From assembly GCA_947471745.1 (NCBI GenBank), contig CANJKZ010001237.1:1637001-1701000 (forward strand): a stretch of DNA of 64,000 nucleotides, given 5' to 3'. The DNA comes from Closterium sp. Naga37s-1 (Eukaryota > Streptophyta > Zygnematophyceae > Desmidiales > Closteriaceae). The translations under genes and the position numbers were made by a program. Within the stretch, counting starts at the first letter, position 1, and every line of letters starts with the position of its first letter. Shown piece after piece: positions 1-11,357 of this stretch. The notes beneath the pieces were generated by a model. That model made no database searches. It saw only the letters and a list, made by a program, of their open reading frames with translations, and had not been told where the DNA came from.

Positions 1-147
1 AAGGAAACCACACAAATTCTGAGCACAAGCAAGTGGTCACAAGACCAGTTCACATGCAGGTTGATAGTATAACAAGAGATACAGTGATCACAACCTAGCA
101 AGAGTAAACAAGCAGGTATATATACAGAGATCACAGTACAAGCAGAG

Positions 148-2385
148 TCAAGAAGTAAGCAAGTGAGGCCCAGTAGGCACGAGGCCTAGAACAGTACAGA
201 AGCGCTGATGGTCACAAGGCTGAAGCGCCTTGGTGAACATATCAGCAGTGTTGGCCCGAGTGGCCACGTAACGCAGACGAAGCTGACCGCGCTGCTGCAG
301 CTCTCGAGCAAGGAAGTAGCGCAGAGCGATATGCTTCGTTCTGTGCTCCAGTCTGTGCTCCTCACACAAGGCAATGGCAGCCTTGTTGTCGACGTACAGC
401 ACTGGAGGAGAACGAGGCCGCTCTCCCAAGTCGGTCAGCAGGTAGGTGAGCCAGCGTAACTCCTGTGCAGCCATGGCTGTGGCGTAGATCTCAGCCTCAC
501 AACTGGAGCTGAGAACAGAAGACGAGCGTGTAGAACGCCAAGAAACTGAACCAGAGCCAAGGCTGAAGGTGTAACCCTGAGACGACCGCTGAGTAGCCTG
601 GTCGTCAGCCCAAGACGCGTCTGAGTGCCCAGTGAGTACAACTCGGTCTCGTCCTCCAAGCACTAGCCCCATGCCCGACGTACTGCACAAGTAGCGCAAC
701 ACCCTCTTAGCGGCATCCATGTGCTCCTTCCGGTGACGGCCAGGAGCGACATAGCGTGCATGGATGCTAAGAGGGTATGCAAGGTCAGGTCGAGTGCAGG
801 TCATCAGGTACATGAGGCAGCCCACAAGCTCTGGATACGGGCCACTCGGCTCTACGGACTCATCCGAAGGCAGAGCTGAGAGCGAGTGACCGGTAGGCAG
901 AGGAGTGGGCTGAGGCGAGGAGTACGTGAAGCGGAAGCGCTGAAGGACCTGCTGCACCATGTGTGACTGAGTCAAGGTGATGGTGCGCCGTGCTCTGTCC
1001 CGGGTGATCCGCAAGCCAAGATAGCTTGTCAGTTCACCCAGGTCTGTGCACGTGTGTCTCTTCTGCAGCTCCGACTTCACGTGGGCGAGTGCCGGAGTGT
1101 CAGCAGTGGCAAAGACCAAGTCGTCGACGTACACGAGGATGTAGAACGGCGGCAGCGAGGTGTCGGTGCGTAGAAACAGCGACGGGTCAGCAGTAGAAGG
1201 AGCGAACCCAAGAGCCGCAAGTGTAGTCCTCAGTGTGTCGTGCCACTCACGTGGCGCCTGTCGGAGACCGTAGACTGGCCGCCGGAGGCTCCACTGGGTA
1301 CCAGGAGGAAACGACCCAGTGAAGCCAGGTGGGCGGCGCAGCCAGATCTCCTCGTGCAGGCTGCCCTGTAGGAAAGCAGTGCTGAAGTCAAGAGAGTGGA
1401 GCTCGTAGTCACGCTGAGCGGCGACGTGCAGCAGAACCCGAAGAGTGGTCATCTTCGGGGTCGGGGAGAAGGTCTGGAAGAAGTCAACTCCCTCTCGCTG
1501 ACTGAAGCCTCGTGCAACGTAACGCGCCTTGAAGACAGGCGGAGAACCCAGCGGCCGCTTCACCCTGAAAATCCACATGCCACTGACGATGTTCGCCCCA
1601 GGTGGGGGAACCTCGTCGACGTAGGTGCCTGTGGACTTCCAGGAAGCCATCTCTGCGTCCATGGCTGTCTGCCACTGAGAGGAGTAGGGACCCTCTATCG
1701 CCTCTGCGTAAGAGCGCGGAGTCGGGATGTCTGGTGCATCCGGGTCTCCCTCAGGGGCAACTAGCATGGACACGAGATGAGGTAAAGCAGCGGCAAAGCA
1801 CTCAAACTCCTCCTGCCTGTCCTCAAGGACGTCCGTGCCAAGAGCACACTCACCCCCGACGGACGGAGGACAGACAGACTCAGACTCAGCAACTAGGCTA
1901 GCGGCGTAGTCTAGACGACAAGTGGCAACAAAGTCGACAAGCTCGGCAACTAAGGCAGACGCAGCAGTGGACTCAAAGGAAGGGTCAGTGACAACAGTAG
2001 CCAGGAGACGCGTGACAGTAGGACTGGCAGCACAAAGGGAGTCAGACTCAGGGTCAGCAAGAGCAGGAAGAGAGGACGCAGGAGGAGACGGGAGAGGGAC
2101 ACGCTGGGGAGCAGTGGAAGGACGAAGCGCCATCTGGTGAGTGCCTGGGACAGCAGGAGGACGCTGACGTGGGACACGACGACCAGTGTAAGCAGCACGA
2201 ACAGGCGACGCTCGACGAGACTCAGGCGACGCAGGACGAGACTCAGGCTCACGACGCTCCGTAAGACCTCCAGTCGGACCAGTGTAAGGAGAAGGACCAG
2301 GGAGAGGGGAGGCAGACGGTAACTGTGACTGCGACTGGACAGACGGAGGACACTCTAAGGAGGGAGGAGGACAAGGAGGAGGAGG
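148..2385 (-). pseudogene. A1 reverse transcriptase and RNase H part of the polyprotein
   Basis: This is an open frame from just after the TAG at 2386-2388 to the TGA at 148. The copia RT region runs from the tract ending GMWIFRVK through STAFLQGS and YGLRQAPREWH to an intact YVDD catalytic box near 1120-1134. RNase H follows with DASWADD, SCEAEIYATAMAAQELRW, YVDNKAAIALCEEH and the C-terminal NTADMFTKALQP tail. The enzyme would copy element RNA into cDNA and remove the template. The reading frame here is undamaged, but the upstream polyprotein is broken, so A1 is probably not autonomous. The 5' edge of this entry is set by the stop and not by a genuine initiation codon. Confidence 0.9.
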
Positions 2386-2464
2386 CTAACCAAGAACCTG
2401 CTGAAGGAGCGGAACGAAGTACGGCCGCGGCCGTGCGGCGTCTCCAGAACCAGCAGAGACACCA

Positions 2465-2700
2465 GCGCCAGGGTCCTCAGCACCAGCAGCAGCTCCACCT
2501 CCAGGGTCCTCAGCACCAGCAGCAGCTCCAACTCCAGGGTCCGCAGCACCAGCAGCAGCTCCGACTCCAGGGTCCGCAGCACCAGCAGCAACTCCAACGC
2601 CCGGGTCCGTAGCACCAGCAGCAGCTCCAACGCCCGGGTCCTCAGCACCAGCAGCAGCTCCAACTCCAGGGTCCGCAGCACCAGCAGCACCTCCAGAAGA
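2465..2700. repeat. 33-bp coding tandem repeat, 7 units (A1 linker)
   Basis: Units start at 2469, 2502, 2535, 2568, 2601, 2634 and 2667, an exact 33-bp period. On the minus strand they encode the 11-residue repeat ADPGVGAAAGA and variants. The same site in A2 (about 9965-10050) has only about three units, so the array changes length between copies. Confidence 0.85.
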
Positions 2701-3094
2701 AGCAGCACCTCCAGTAGCTCCAGCAGCCCCAGCACCAGCAGCACCTCCAGCAGCTCCAGCAGCACCAGCAGTACCACCAGCACCAGCAGCACCTCCAGCA
2801 GCGTCAGCAGCACCAGCAGCTCCAGCACCAGCAGTACCTCCAGCAGCGCCAAAAGCACCGCCAGCAGCAGAACCTCCAGCAGCTGGGTCCGCGACACTAG
2901 GAGCGCCACTCCGAAGACTGCAGCGCCGTGCATACCACTCTCGGAGCCGCTGGGGAGAGGGCAGCTCCCGCCTAGGAGGGGAAGCACTAGCACCAGCTCC
3001 AGCAGTGCTCCTGGCTCCAGAAGCACCTCTCCTGAGGCTGCAGTACTGTAAGTACCACTCACGCAGCTGCTGTGAGGAGAGAGCTCCTCCAGGT

Positions 3095-3315
3095 GTAGCA
3101 CTCCCAGGCTCAGCACCTCCAGACTCAGCACCCCCAGACTCAGCACCCGCAGGCTCCGCACCCCCAGGCTCAGCACCCCCAGGCTCCACACCCCCAGGCT
3201 CAGCACCCCCAGACTCCGTAACCCCAGGCTCCGCACCCCCAGACTCCGCAACCCCAGGCTCCGCACCCCCAGGCTCCGCACCCCCAGGCTCCGCACACTC
3301 AGGCTCAGCACCCCT
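3095..3315. repeat. 15-bp tandem repeat encoding AEPGG pentapeptides (A1)
   Basis: Repeats of the type CAGGCTCAGCACCCC encode (A-E-P/S-G-G/V) pentapeptides on the minus strand, between integrase and RT. The A2 equivalent is at about 10465-10655. The array lies next to the QQLREWY motif. Confidence 0.85.
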
Positions 3316-4976
3316 AGCAGGACGAGAGTCGACAGCTACCTCGACAGGCTCAACCGGGTCTACCTGGGACACACCTGAGGGAGCGGCACCCTGAGGGGGG
3401 AGGGGGTCTACCACAGCAGCACCTGGCGCGAGGAAGAGAGGCGGGGGGGGAAGCGGGGCAGTGCGGTAGGGGAAGAGGCGGTAGTAGGGGACGGACTCGT
3501 CGAAAGTGACGTCCTGAGAAGGCAGGACACGGCGGGGTGGTAAAACTGCCAACCAGACGCGTCCGGGACAAAGCCAAGGAAGACACAAGGAACAGCGCGG
3601 GAGGAGAGCTTGTCCGCGGACGTATCGCGAACAAAGGCTCGAGATCCCCAGACCCGAAAGCGTGACGCATCGCCAACCTCTCCCGTCCAACGCAGTGTCG
3701 GCGAAGTCTCCGGAACGGAGACACGGGGCCAGAGGTTGAGCTGATGCGCAGCGTATCGGACTGCAAACGGCCACAGAAAGTGGGGGGCAGCCGCATGGAT
3801 CAAGGAGGTACGAGCGACCTCCATGACCAAGCCAATGCGGCGCTCAGCAACCCCATCTGCTGTGGAGAGGCCGGAAGCGTGAACGACTGGCGGATGCCGT
3901 GCTCCGCACAGTAGGCTGCCAAGAGGTCGGAGGAAAACTCACCACCTCTGTCAGAGTGCAAGCGCAGGACAGGAAAGTCCGAGTGGAAACGCTCGCTGAG
4001 CTGGAGACGAGAAGCGCTGATCCAAGGGATCAAAACATCAGGGACCTCACCCTTGGTGCGCAAGGGGAAGACCGTGGTGTAGCGCGAGTAGTCGTCAACA
4101 ACTATCAGGAAGTACCTCTCCTGACCCTGACCACGGACGCGGGCTGGGCCCCACACGTCCATGTGGAGCGTCTGCAAGGGAGCAGTCGTCGGGGGAAACG
4201 AGGAGGAGTGAGGAGCGGCGCGCTGCCGCCCCTCGACACAGGGAAGACAGGGAGGAGCAGGCGAGGGTGGGAGGGGAGGGAGAACCCTGGGAAGACCAGA
4301 GACAAGGTACCGTTTGTGCATGGCACGAAGGCGCTGTACGGACGGGTGACCAAGTCGGTGGTGCCAGAGGACGGTCTCGTGCGCCAGAGAGTGACACGAG
4401 CAGGGGGCCGACAGCTGACCTGACGCAGACGCAGACGCAGCTACCTGAGGGGACTCAGTGGTCAGTGTGTACAGGTCCGACCCCGGCTGCCGAGTGAAGG
4501 TAGCCAGGTGACGGCCCGTCCGAGCACACGTGCAGTGTGTCACGCGCTCGTAGGCAGGGGTGAACTGGTGAACACCCCCGTCCTGGAGCGCACAACCCGC
4601 CACCAAGTTCGTAGAGAACGAGGGGAGGTGGAGACCTGACAGTGTGCCCGACGGGACCGCAGGACAAGGAAGGACAGTGGAGGAGGTCGCAATGACCGGA
4701 CCCCCAGAGGGGTCAGCGAGGGAGACAGCAACTGGCCGAGCAAGCGGCTCAAGGGCAGTGCGGTCACAAAAGAAACAGCGAGAAGCACCTGAGTCTAGAG
4801 TGAAGGTGTGCAGTGCCTCAGTCGACTCAGTACCAGGGGGCGCAGACTCACTAGCACCTAGAGCAGCAGCCTCACCAGCACCTGGGGTAGCAGACACGCG
4901 AGTACCGGGAGTGGTAGCCTCACAAGCACCTAGGGCAACAGACGCACTAGCACCTAGAGCGGCAGCCTCACTCACA

Positions 4977-5228
4977 GGACACGGCAGCTGCACCTGTCCA
5001 CTACCAGAAGCTCCCGAACGACGCACTCCAGAGCGACTACCACTACGGCCACCCCGACAGCCCCAACTAGCGTACCACGCACGAAGCTGCTGGGGCAAAA
5101 GAGGACACGGCAGCTACACCTGTCCACTACCAGAAGCTCCCGAACGACCCACTCCAGAGCGACTACCACTACAGCCACCCCGACAGCCCCAACTAGCGTA
5201 CCACTCACGAAGCTGCTGGGGCGTGAGG
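4977..5228. repeat. 126-bp tandem repeat, 2 units (A1)
   Basis: Units begin at 4977 and 5103. Each encodes 42 residues with the core QQLREWYASWGCRGG followed by a Ser/Gly-rich tail on the minus strand. A2 carries three units (10825, 10951, 11077). One A1 unit has LRAWY in place of LREWY and one carries the CAG to TAG stop at 5114-5116. Confidence 0.9.
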
Positions 5229-5383
5229 GACTCACGCGCACGGCCCTGGAGCTGCATCTGGCCATGCCAGGAGCAGCAGTAGCAGCAGTAGCGGCAGTAA
5301 CAGCAGTAACAGCAGGAGCAGTAGCAGTGGGAGTAGAAAAGGCAGTAGCAGCAGTAGCAGCGGTAGCAGTGCTGGCAGGGCAA

Positions 5384-5910
5384 TGCTCACCAGTGGTCGG
5401 CGCGGCAGGCGCAAGACGGTGGCGACAGCGGGGCCGCTACAACTGTAGGGCGGGGCCGGGCCGCAGCAGGGAGCTCCGCGGCAGCTGCTGCAGGGCGAGG
5501 CCGGGCCGCGACGGCAGCTGCTCCAGGTGCCAGGGGCAGCTGCTGCAGTGGCGGCTGCTCCAGGGGCCAGGGGCGGCTGCAGCAGCGGTGGTTGCTCCAG
5601 GGGCCAGGGGCGGCTGCTGCAGGGGCGGCTGCTCCAGGGGCGAGGGGCGGCTCCTGCAGTGGCGGCTGCTCCAGTGGCCAGGGGCGGCTGCTGCAGGGGC
5701 GGCTGCTCCAGAGGCCAGGCGCGGATTAGGTCAGGGCGACGCGGCGAGCAGGGCGACGCGGCGGGCAGGTGGCGACGCCGCGGGCAGGGCGACGCAGCGG
5801 GCAGGTGACGACGCCGCGGGCAGGGCGACGCGGCGAGCAGGTGACGACGCTGCGAGCAGGGCGACGCGGCGGGCAGGGCGACGCGGCGAGCAGGTGACGA
5901 CGCCGCGAGC
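5384..5910. repeat. A1 leader: GC-rich degenerate minisatellites
   Basis: Bases 5450-5730 are variants of a GGGGCGGCTGCTCCAGG-type repeat, and 5735-5910 are 17-19-bp variants of GGCGACGACGCCGCGGGCA. No start codon or known domain can be defended on the minus strand. B inserted in the second array; its target CGAGC is 5906-5910. Confidence 0.75.
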
Positions 5911-6729
5911 TGTTATAGTCACAATAGGCTTGAATGTGCCTAAAACGAAAGATAGAGAGCACAGACGGATTTCTGCACAGCGGCTTCAAACGTTGATAGC
6001 GTTCTGCTCACATCTGCAAATGACTTGATTCAAATTGGATCTGGAGCGTCTTCACGTCGTCTACAATTAGCAATTCAGATTGCACGATTTGATAAAGAAT
6101 TGACGACACAGCGTCGGTTTGAACGAACGGTACTATGGCAGCCACTATAGTCTTAGAACACAAGATAGGAAGAGTTACGAGTTGGGAATGACTCCCAGCT
6201 CCTACAAACCCCAAGAGCCGAGGTACAGTGATGTGGAACAGTGCCACACTGTCCCCAACCACGAAGGGTCTCGAAACTACCCTTCACTAGGGCCTACACC
6301 AAGTGAAATGTTACACTACACAAAGTAATGTAACTATCTTCAATATCTTGAGGTGTACCCTTTTGGCAAGCTTCGAAATCACTTGAGGCTTGACACCAAG
6401 GCTCGGGCTCTTTATCACAAACTCATCCTTGAGTTCTTGATGGGTCTGCTGCACACACCTGCGACACGCCGAACGTTCGACACAGGACAAAATAGAAACC
6501 GCGCACGACAAAATAGAAACCGCGCGCGAGACACAAACGACCGCGTAACACGCGTCTAGCGATAACTCGCTATTGACTCGACACACACACTCGACATCAT
6601 GACTCAACATTCACACACAATTATAAGCATGAAATATATATTATCCCATGCCCTCATACCATTCCATACACACACACATTCACGCACACGGACAACAAGC
6701 CGAGTGCAAACCGTAGGGTTGCACCAACA
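5911..6729 (-). repeat. 3' LTR of element B
   Basis: On the plus strand it runs from TGTTATAGTC to GCACCAACA, so it has TG...CA ends. It is 819 bp and aligns over its full length with 17032-17850. The polypurine tract on the minus strand abuts it at 6730-6742. Confidence 0.95.
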
Positions 6730-6742
6730 AACTCCCCCTCGG
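6730..6742 (-). promoter_or_regulatory. Polypurine tract of element B
   Basis: The minus strand reads CCGAGGGGGAGTT directly before the 3' LTR. This is the expected priming site for plus-strand DNA synthesis and confirms that B runs leftward. Confidence 0.8.
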
Positions 6743-7274
6743 ATTGTTGGCCTTAGGATATGTTGCTCTCTCAGTTCAGAGCCATCCCAGCCAGCTTGCA
6801 ACACTTCCAATGCTGCTGCTCCACCAGCCTCCTGGTCATCATGTCAGCCGGCTGCCCCGTGGTCTTCACGTAGCGCAACTCAACTTCACCCACGGTTACC
6901 ATGCTTTTCGTCCAATGCCACTTCACTCTCATGTGCTTCGTGAGTCCATGCAACACAGGGTTCTTAGCAAGAGCAATGGCACCCTGGCTGTCACAGTACA
7001 GTGGGGTAGGTCCTTGCTGCTCCTCCCCCAATTCAGCCAACAAACGCCGCTGCCACACAATCTCCCGTACGGCACGGAAGAGTGCCATGTACTCGGACTC
7101 CACCGAGCTCAAAGCTTGGTCAACCTGCTTCTTGCTCTCCCAAGCAGTTGGGCCTCCACCAACACAGCATATGAAGCCTCCCACACTTGTCATGTCCTCT
7201 GGTTCTGATGCATATGAAGCATCCAAGTAGGCGGTGAGGAACAAACGCCCGGGTTCAACACCATCCGCGCCCTT

Positions 7275-7411
7275 TGTTAGAATCAAGAATGGAACGAGAA
7301 ATGCATGAAACTAGGTAGGAGGGGGATACAAGTAGGAAACCCTAACAAAGCTGTACCCCCTAAGGCTAAACCCACTATAGCCTACACAATATAAACATAT
7401 AATGTTTGACA
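7275..7411 (-). repeat. 3' LTR of A2 with adjacent polypurine tract
   Basis: Plus-strand ends are TGTTAGAATC and GTTTGACA, 137 bp in all. It is followed at 7412-7422 by CACCCCCATAG, whose complement CTATGGGGGTG is the polypurine tract seen in families A, I and A3. Confidence 0.93.
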
Positions 7412-7640
7412 CACCCCCATAGGCTAAGTGGGAGACAACCAGATGGTCACAAGACCAGTCAAAGCAAAGCAAAGCAAGCTCAGGGTGGATCTCAAGGAAA
7501 CCACACAAATTCTGAGCACAAGCAAGTGGTCACAAGACCAGTTCACATGCAGGTTGATAGTATAACAAGAGATACAGTGATCACAACCTAGCAAGAGTAA
7601 ACAAGCAGGTATATATACAGAGATCACAGTACAAGCAGAG

Positions 7641-9305
7641 TCAAGAAGTAAGCAAGTGAGGCCCAGTAGGCACGAGGCCTAGAACAGTACAGAAGCGCTG
7701 ATGGTCACAAGGCTGAAGCGCCTTGGTGAACACATCAGCAGTGTTGGCCCGAGTGGCCACGTAACGCAGACGAAGCTGACCGCGCTGCTGCAGCTCTCGA
7801 GCAAGGAAGTAGCGCAGAGCGATATACTTCGTTCTGTGCTCCAGTCTGTGCTCCTCACACAAGGCAATGGCAGCCTTGTTGTCGACGTACAGCACTGGAG
7901 GAGAACGAGGCCGCTCTCCCACGTCGGTCAGCAGGTAGGTGAGCCAGCGTAACTCCTGTGCAGCCATGGCTGTGGCGTAGATCTCAGCCTCACAACTGGA
8001 GCTGAGAACAGAAGACGAGCGTGTAGACCGCCAAGAAACTGAACCAGAGCCAAGGCTGAAGGTGTAACCCTGAGACGACCGCTGAGTAGCCTGGTCGTCA
8101 GCCCAAGACGCGTCTGAGTGCCCAGTGAGTACAACTCGGTCTCGTCCTCCAAGCACTAGCCCCATGCCCGACGTACTGCACAAGTAGCGCAACACCCTCT
8201 TAGCGGCATCCATGTGCTCCTTCCGGTGACGGCCAGGAGCGACATAGCGTGCAAAGATGCTAAGAGGGTATGCAAGGTCAGGTCGAGTGCAGGTCATCAG
8301 GTACATTAGGCAGCCCACAAGCTCTGGATACGGGCCACTTGGCTCTACGGACTCATCCGAAGGCAGAGCTGAGAGCGAGTGACCGGTAGGCAGAGGAGTG
8401 GGCTGAGGCGAGGAGTACGTGAAGCGGAAGCGCTGAAGGACCTGCTGCACCATGTGTGACTGAGTCAAGGTGATGGTGCGCCGTGCTCTGTCCCGGGTGA
8501 TCCGCAAGCCAAGATAGCTTGTCAGTTCACCCAGGTCTGTGCACGTGTGTCTCTTCTGCAGCTCCGACTTCACGTGGGCGAGTGCCGCAGTGTCAGCAGT
8601 GGCAAAGACCAAGTCGTCGACGTACACGAGGATGTAGAACGGCGGCAGCGAGGTGTCGGTGCGTAGAAACAGCGACGGGTCAGCAGTAGAAGGAGCGAAC
8701 CCAAGAGCCGCAAGTGTAGTCCTCAGTGTGTCGTGCCACTCACGTGGCGCCTGTCGGAGACCGTAGACTGGCCGCCGGAGGCTCCACTGGGTACCAGGAG
8801 GAAACGACCCAGTGAAGCCAGGTGGGCGGCGCAGCCAGATCTCCTCGTGCAGGCTGCCCTGTAGGAAAGCAGTGCTGAAGTCAAGAGAGTGGAGCTCGTA
8901 GTCACGCTGAGCGGCGACGTGCAGCAGAACCCGAAGAGTGGTCATCTTCGGGGTCGGGGAGAAGGTCTGGAAGAAGTCAACTCCCTCTCGCTGACTGAAG
9001 CCTCGTGCAACGTAACGCGCCTTGAAGACAGGCGGAGAACCCAGCGGCCGCTTCACCCTGAAAATCCACATGCCACTGACGATGTTCGCCCCAGGTGGGG
9101 GAACCTCGTCGACGTAGGTGCCTGTGGACTTCCAGGAAGCCATCTCTGCGTCCATGGCTGTCTGCCACTGAGAGGAGTAGGGACCCTCTATCGCCTCTGC
9201 GTAAGAGCGCGGAGTCGGGATGTCTGGTGCATCCGGGTCTCCCTCAGGGGCAACTAGCATGGACACGAGATGAGGTAAAGCAGCGGCAAAGCACTCAAAC
9301 TCCTC
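7641..9305 (-). pseudogene. A2 reverse transcriptase and RNase H
   Basis: The frame is open and nearly identical to the A1 segment at 148-1815. It has SYAEAIEG, STAFLQGS, YGLRQAPREWH, an intact YVDD, DASWADD, CEAEIYATAMA, YVDNKAAIAL and NTADVFTKAL. It is cut off from the upstream frame by the TAG at 9306-9308. About 330 bp between the TGA at 7641 and the LTR are untranslated 3' sequence. Confidence 0.9.
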
Positions 9306-11357
9306 CTACCTGTCCTCAAGGACGTCCGTCCCAAGAGCACACTCACCCCCGACGGACGGAGGACAGACAGACTCAGACTCAGCAACTAGGCTAGCGGCGT
9401 AGTCTAGACGACAAGTGGCAGCAAAGTCGACAAGCTCGGCAACTAAGGCAGACGCAGCAGTGGACTCAAAGGAAGGGTCAGTGACAACAGTAGCCAGGAG
9501 ACGCGTGACAGTAGGACTGGCAGCACAAAGGGAGTCAGACTCAGGGTCAGCAAGAGCAGGAAGAGAGGACGCAGGAGGAGACGGGAGAGGGACACGCTGG
9601 GGAGCAGTGGAAGGACGAAGCGCCATCTGGTGAGTGCCTGGGACAGCAGGAGGACGCTGACGCGGGACACGACGACCAGTGTGAGCAGCACGAACAGGCG
9701 ACGCTCGACGAGACTCAGGCGACGCAGGACGAGACTCAGGCTCACGATGCTCCGTAAGACCTCCAGTCGGACCAGTGTAAGGAGAAGGACCAGGGAGAGG
9801 GGAGTCAGACGGTAGCTGTGACTGCGACTGGATAGACGGAGGACACTCTAAGGAGGGAGGAGGACAAGGAGGAGGAGGCTGACCAAGAACCTGCTGAAGG
9901 AGCGGAACGAAGTACGGCCGCGGCCGCGCAGCGTCTCCAGAACCAGCAGAGACACCAGCGCCAGGGTCCTCAGCACCAGCAGCAGCTCCACCTCCAGGGT
10001 CCGCAGCACCAGCAGCAACTCCAACGCCCAGGTCCGCAGCACCAGCCGCACCTCCAGAAGAAGCAGCACCTCCAGCAGCTCCAACAGCCCCAGCACCAGC
10101 AGCACCTCCAACAGCTCCAGCAGCACCAGCAGTACCACCAGCACCAGCAGCACCTCCAGTAGCGTCAGCAGCACCAGCAGCTCCAGCACCAGCAGTACCT
10201 CCAGCAGCGCCAGAAGCACCGCCACCAGCAGAACCTCCAGCAGCTGGGTCCGCGACACTAGGAGCGCCACTCCGAAGACTGCAGCGCCGTGCGTACCACT
10301 CTCGGAGCCGTTGGGGAGAGGGCAGCTCCCGCCTAGGAGGGGAAGCACTAGCACCAGCTCCAGTAGTACTCCTGGCTCCAGAAGCACCTCTCCTGAGGCT
10401 GCAGTACTGTAAGTACCACTCACGCAGCTGCTGTGAGGAGAGAGCTCCTCCAGGTGTAGCACTCCCAGGCTCAGCACCTCCAGACTCAGCACCCGCAGGC
10501 TCAGCACCCCCAGGCTCCGCACCCCCAGGCTCAGCACCCCCAGACTCCGCAACCCCAGGCTCCGCACCCCCAGACTCCGCAACCCCAGGCTCCGCACCCC
10601 CAGGCTCCGCACCCCCAGGCTCCGCACGCTCAGGCTCAGCACCCTCAGGCTCAGCACCCCTAGCAGGACGAGAGTCGACAGCTACCTCGACAGGCTCATG
10701 AGCACCTAGAGCAGCAGCCTCACCAGCACCTGGGGTAGCAGACACGCGAGTACCGGGAGTGGTAGCCTCACCAGCACCTAGGGCAACAGACGCACTAGCA
10801 CCTAGAGCGGCAGCCTCACTCACAGGACACGGCAGCTGCACCTGTCCACTACCAGAAGCTCCCGAACGACGCACTCCAGAGCGACTGCCACTACGGCCAC
10901 CCCGACAGCCCCAACTGGCGTACCACTCACGAAGCTGCTGGGGCGAGAGAGGACACGGCAGCTGCACCTGTCCACTACCAGAAGCTCCCAACCGACCCAC
11001 TCCAGAGCGACTGCCACTACGGCCACCCCGACAGCCCCAACTGGCGTACCACGCACGAAGCTGCTGGGGCGAAAGAGGACACGGCAGCTGCACCTGTCCA
11101 CTACCAGAAGCTCCCGACCGACCCACTCCAGAGCGACTACCACTACGGCCACCCCGACAGCCCCAACTAGCGTACCACTCACGAAGCTGCTGGGGCGTGA
11201 GGGACTCACGCGCACGGCCCTGGAGCTGCATCTGGCCACGCCAGGAGCAGCAGTAGCAGCAGTAGCGGCAGTAACAGCAGTAACAGCAGGAGCAGTAGCA
11301 GTGGGAGTAGAAAAGGCAGTAGCAGCAGTAGCAGCGGTAGCAGTGCTGGCAGGGCAA
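9306..11357 (-). pseudogene. A2 N-terminal repeats fused to linker (protease and integrase deleted)
   Basis: One frame runs from 11357 to the TAG at 9306-9308, where A1 and A4 have CAG (in LEDRQEEFEC). Order: Cys/Tyr-rich start; three 42-residue LREWY repeats (10825-11202); an Ala/Gly/Ser-rich stretch; the deletion junction near 10698; AEPGG pentapeptides; QQLREWY and QRLREWY; Gly/Ala repeats; and a Pro/Ser-rich stretch leading into the RT. No DSG protease and no integrase motif remain. I assign no enzymatic function to this part. Confidence 0.85.
10825..11202. repeat. 126-bp tandem repeat, 3 units (A2)
   Basis: Units start at 10825, 10951 and 11077 and encode 42-residue modules with QQLREWYASWGCRGG. 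It is homologous to the two-unit array at 4977-5228 in A1. Confidence 0.92.

Larger units (their letters stand above)
2386..5383 (-). pseudogene. A1 N-terminal region, protease, integrase and proline/alanine-rich linker, broken
   Basis: Reading from 5383 downward: a Cys/Tyr-rich start encoded by CAG-type triplets, two 42-residue repeats carrying LREWY/LRAWY, then protease (FTLDSGAS, DSG codons near 4787-4795). The integrase zinc region follows (LWHHRLGHPS), with MDVWGP and HSDRGGEF of the catalytic core, and then a low-complexity linker with AEPGG pentapeptides and further QQLREWY and QRLREWY motifs. Damage seen: TAG at 5114-5116 and at 2386-2388 where A2 has CAG, and frame changes near 3770-3860 and 3400-3530 that destroy the integrase C-terminus. 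The integrase Glu motif is intact in A4 (QQNGIAERR) but garbled here. Confidence 0.85.

Noticed and set aside
5232..5414. Cys/Tyr-rich or Leu-rich peptide at the family A N-terminus as a metal-binding or membrane peptide
   Set aside because: It is encoded by an interrupted CAG/GTA triplet tract; different frames give Cys/Tyr, Leu or Ala runs. Composition explains it.
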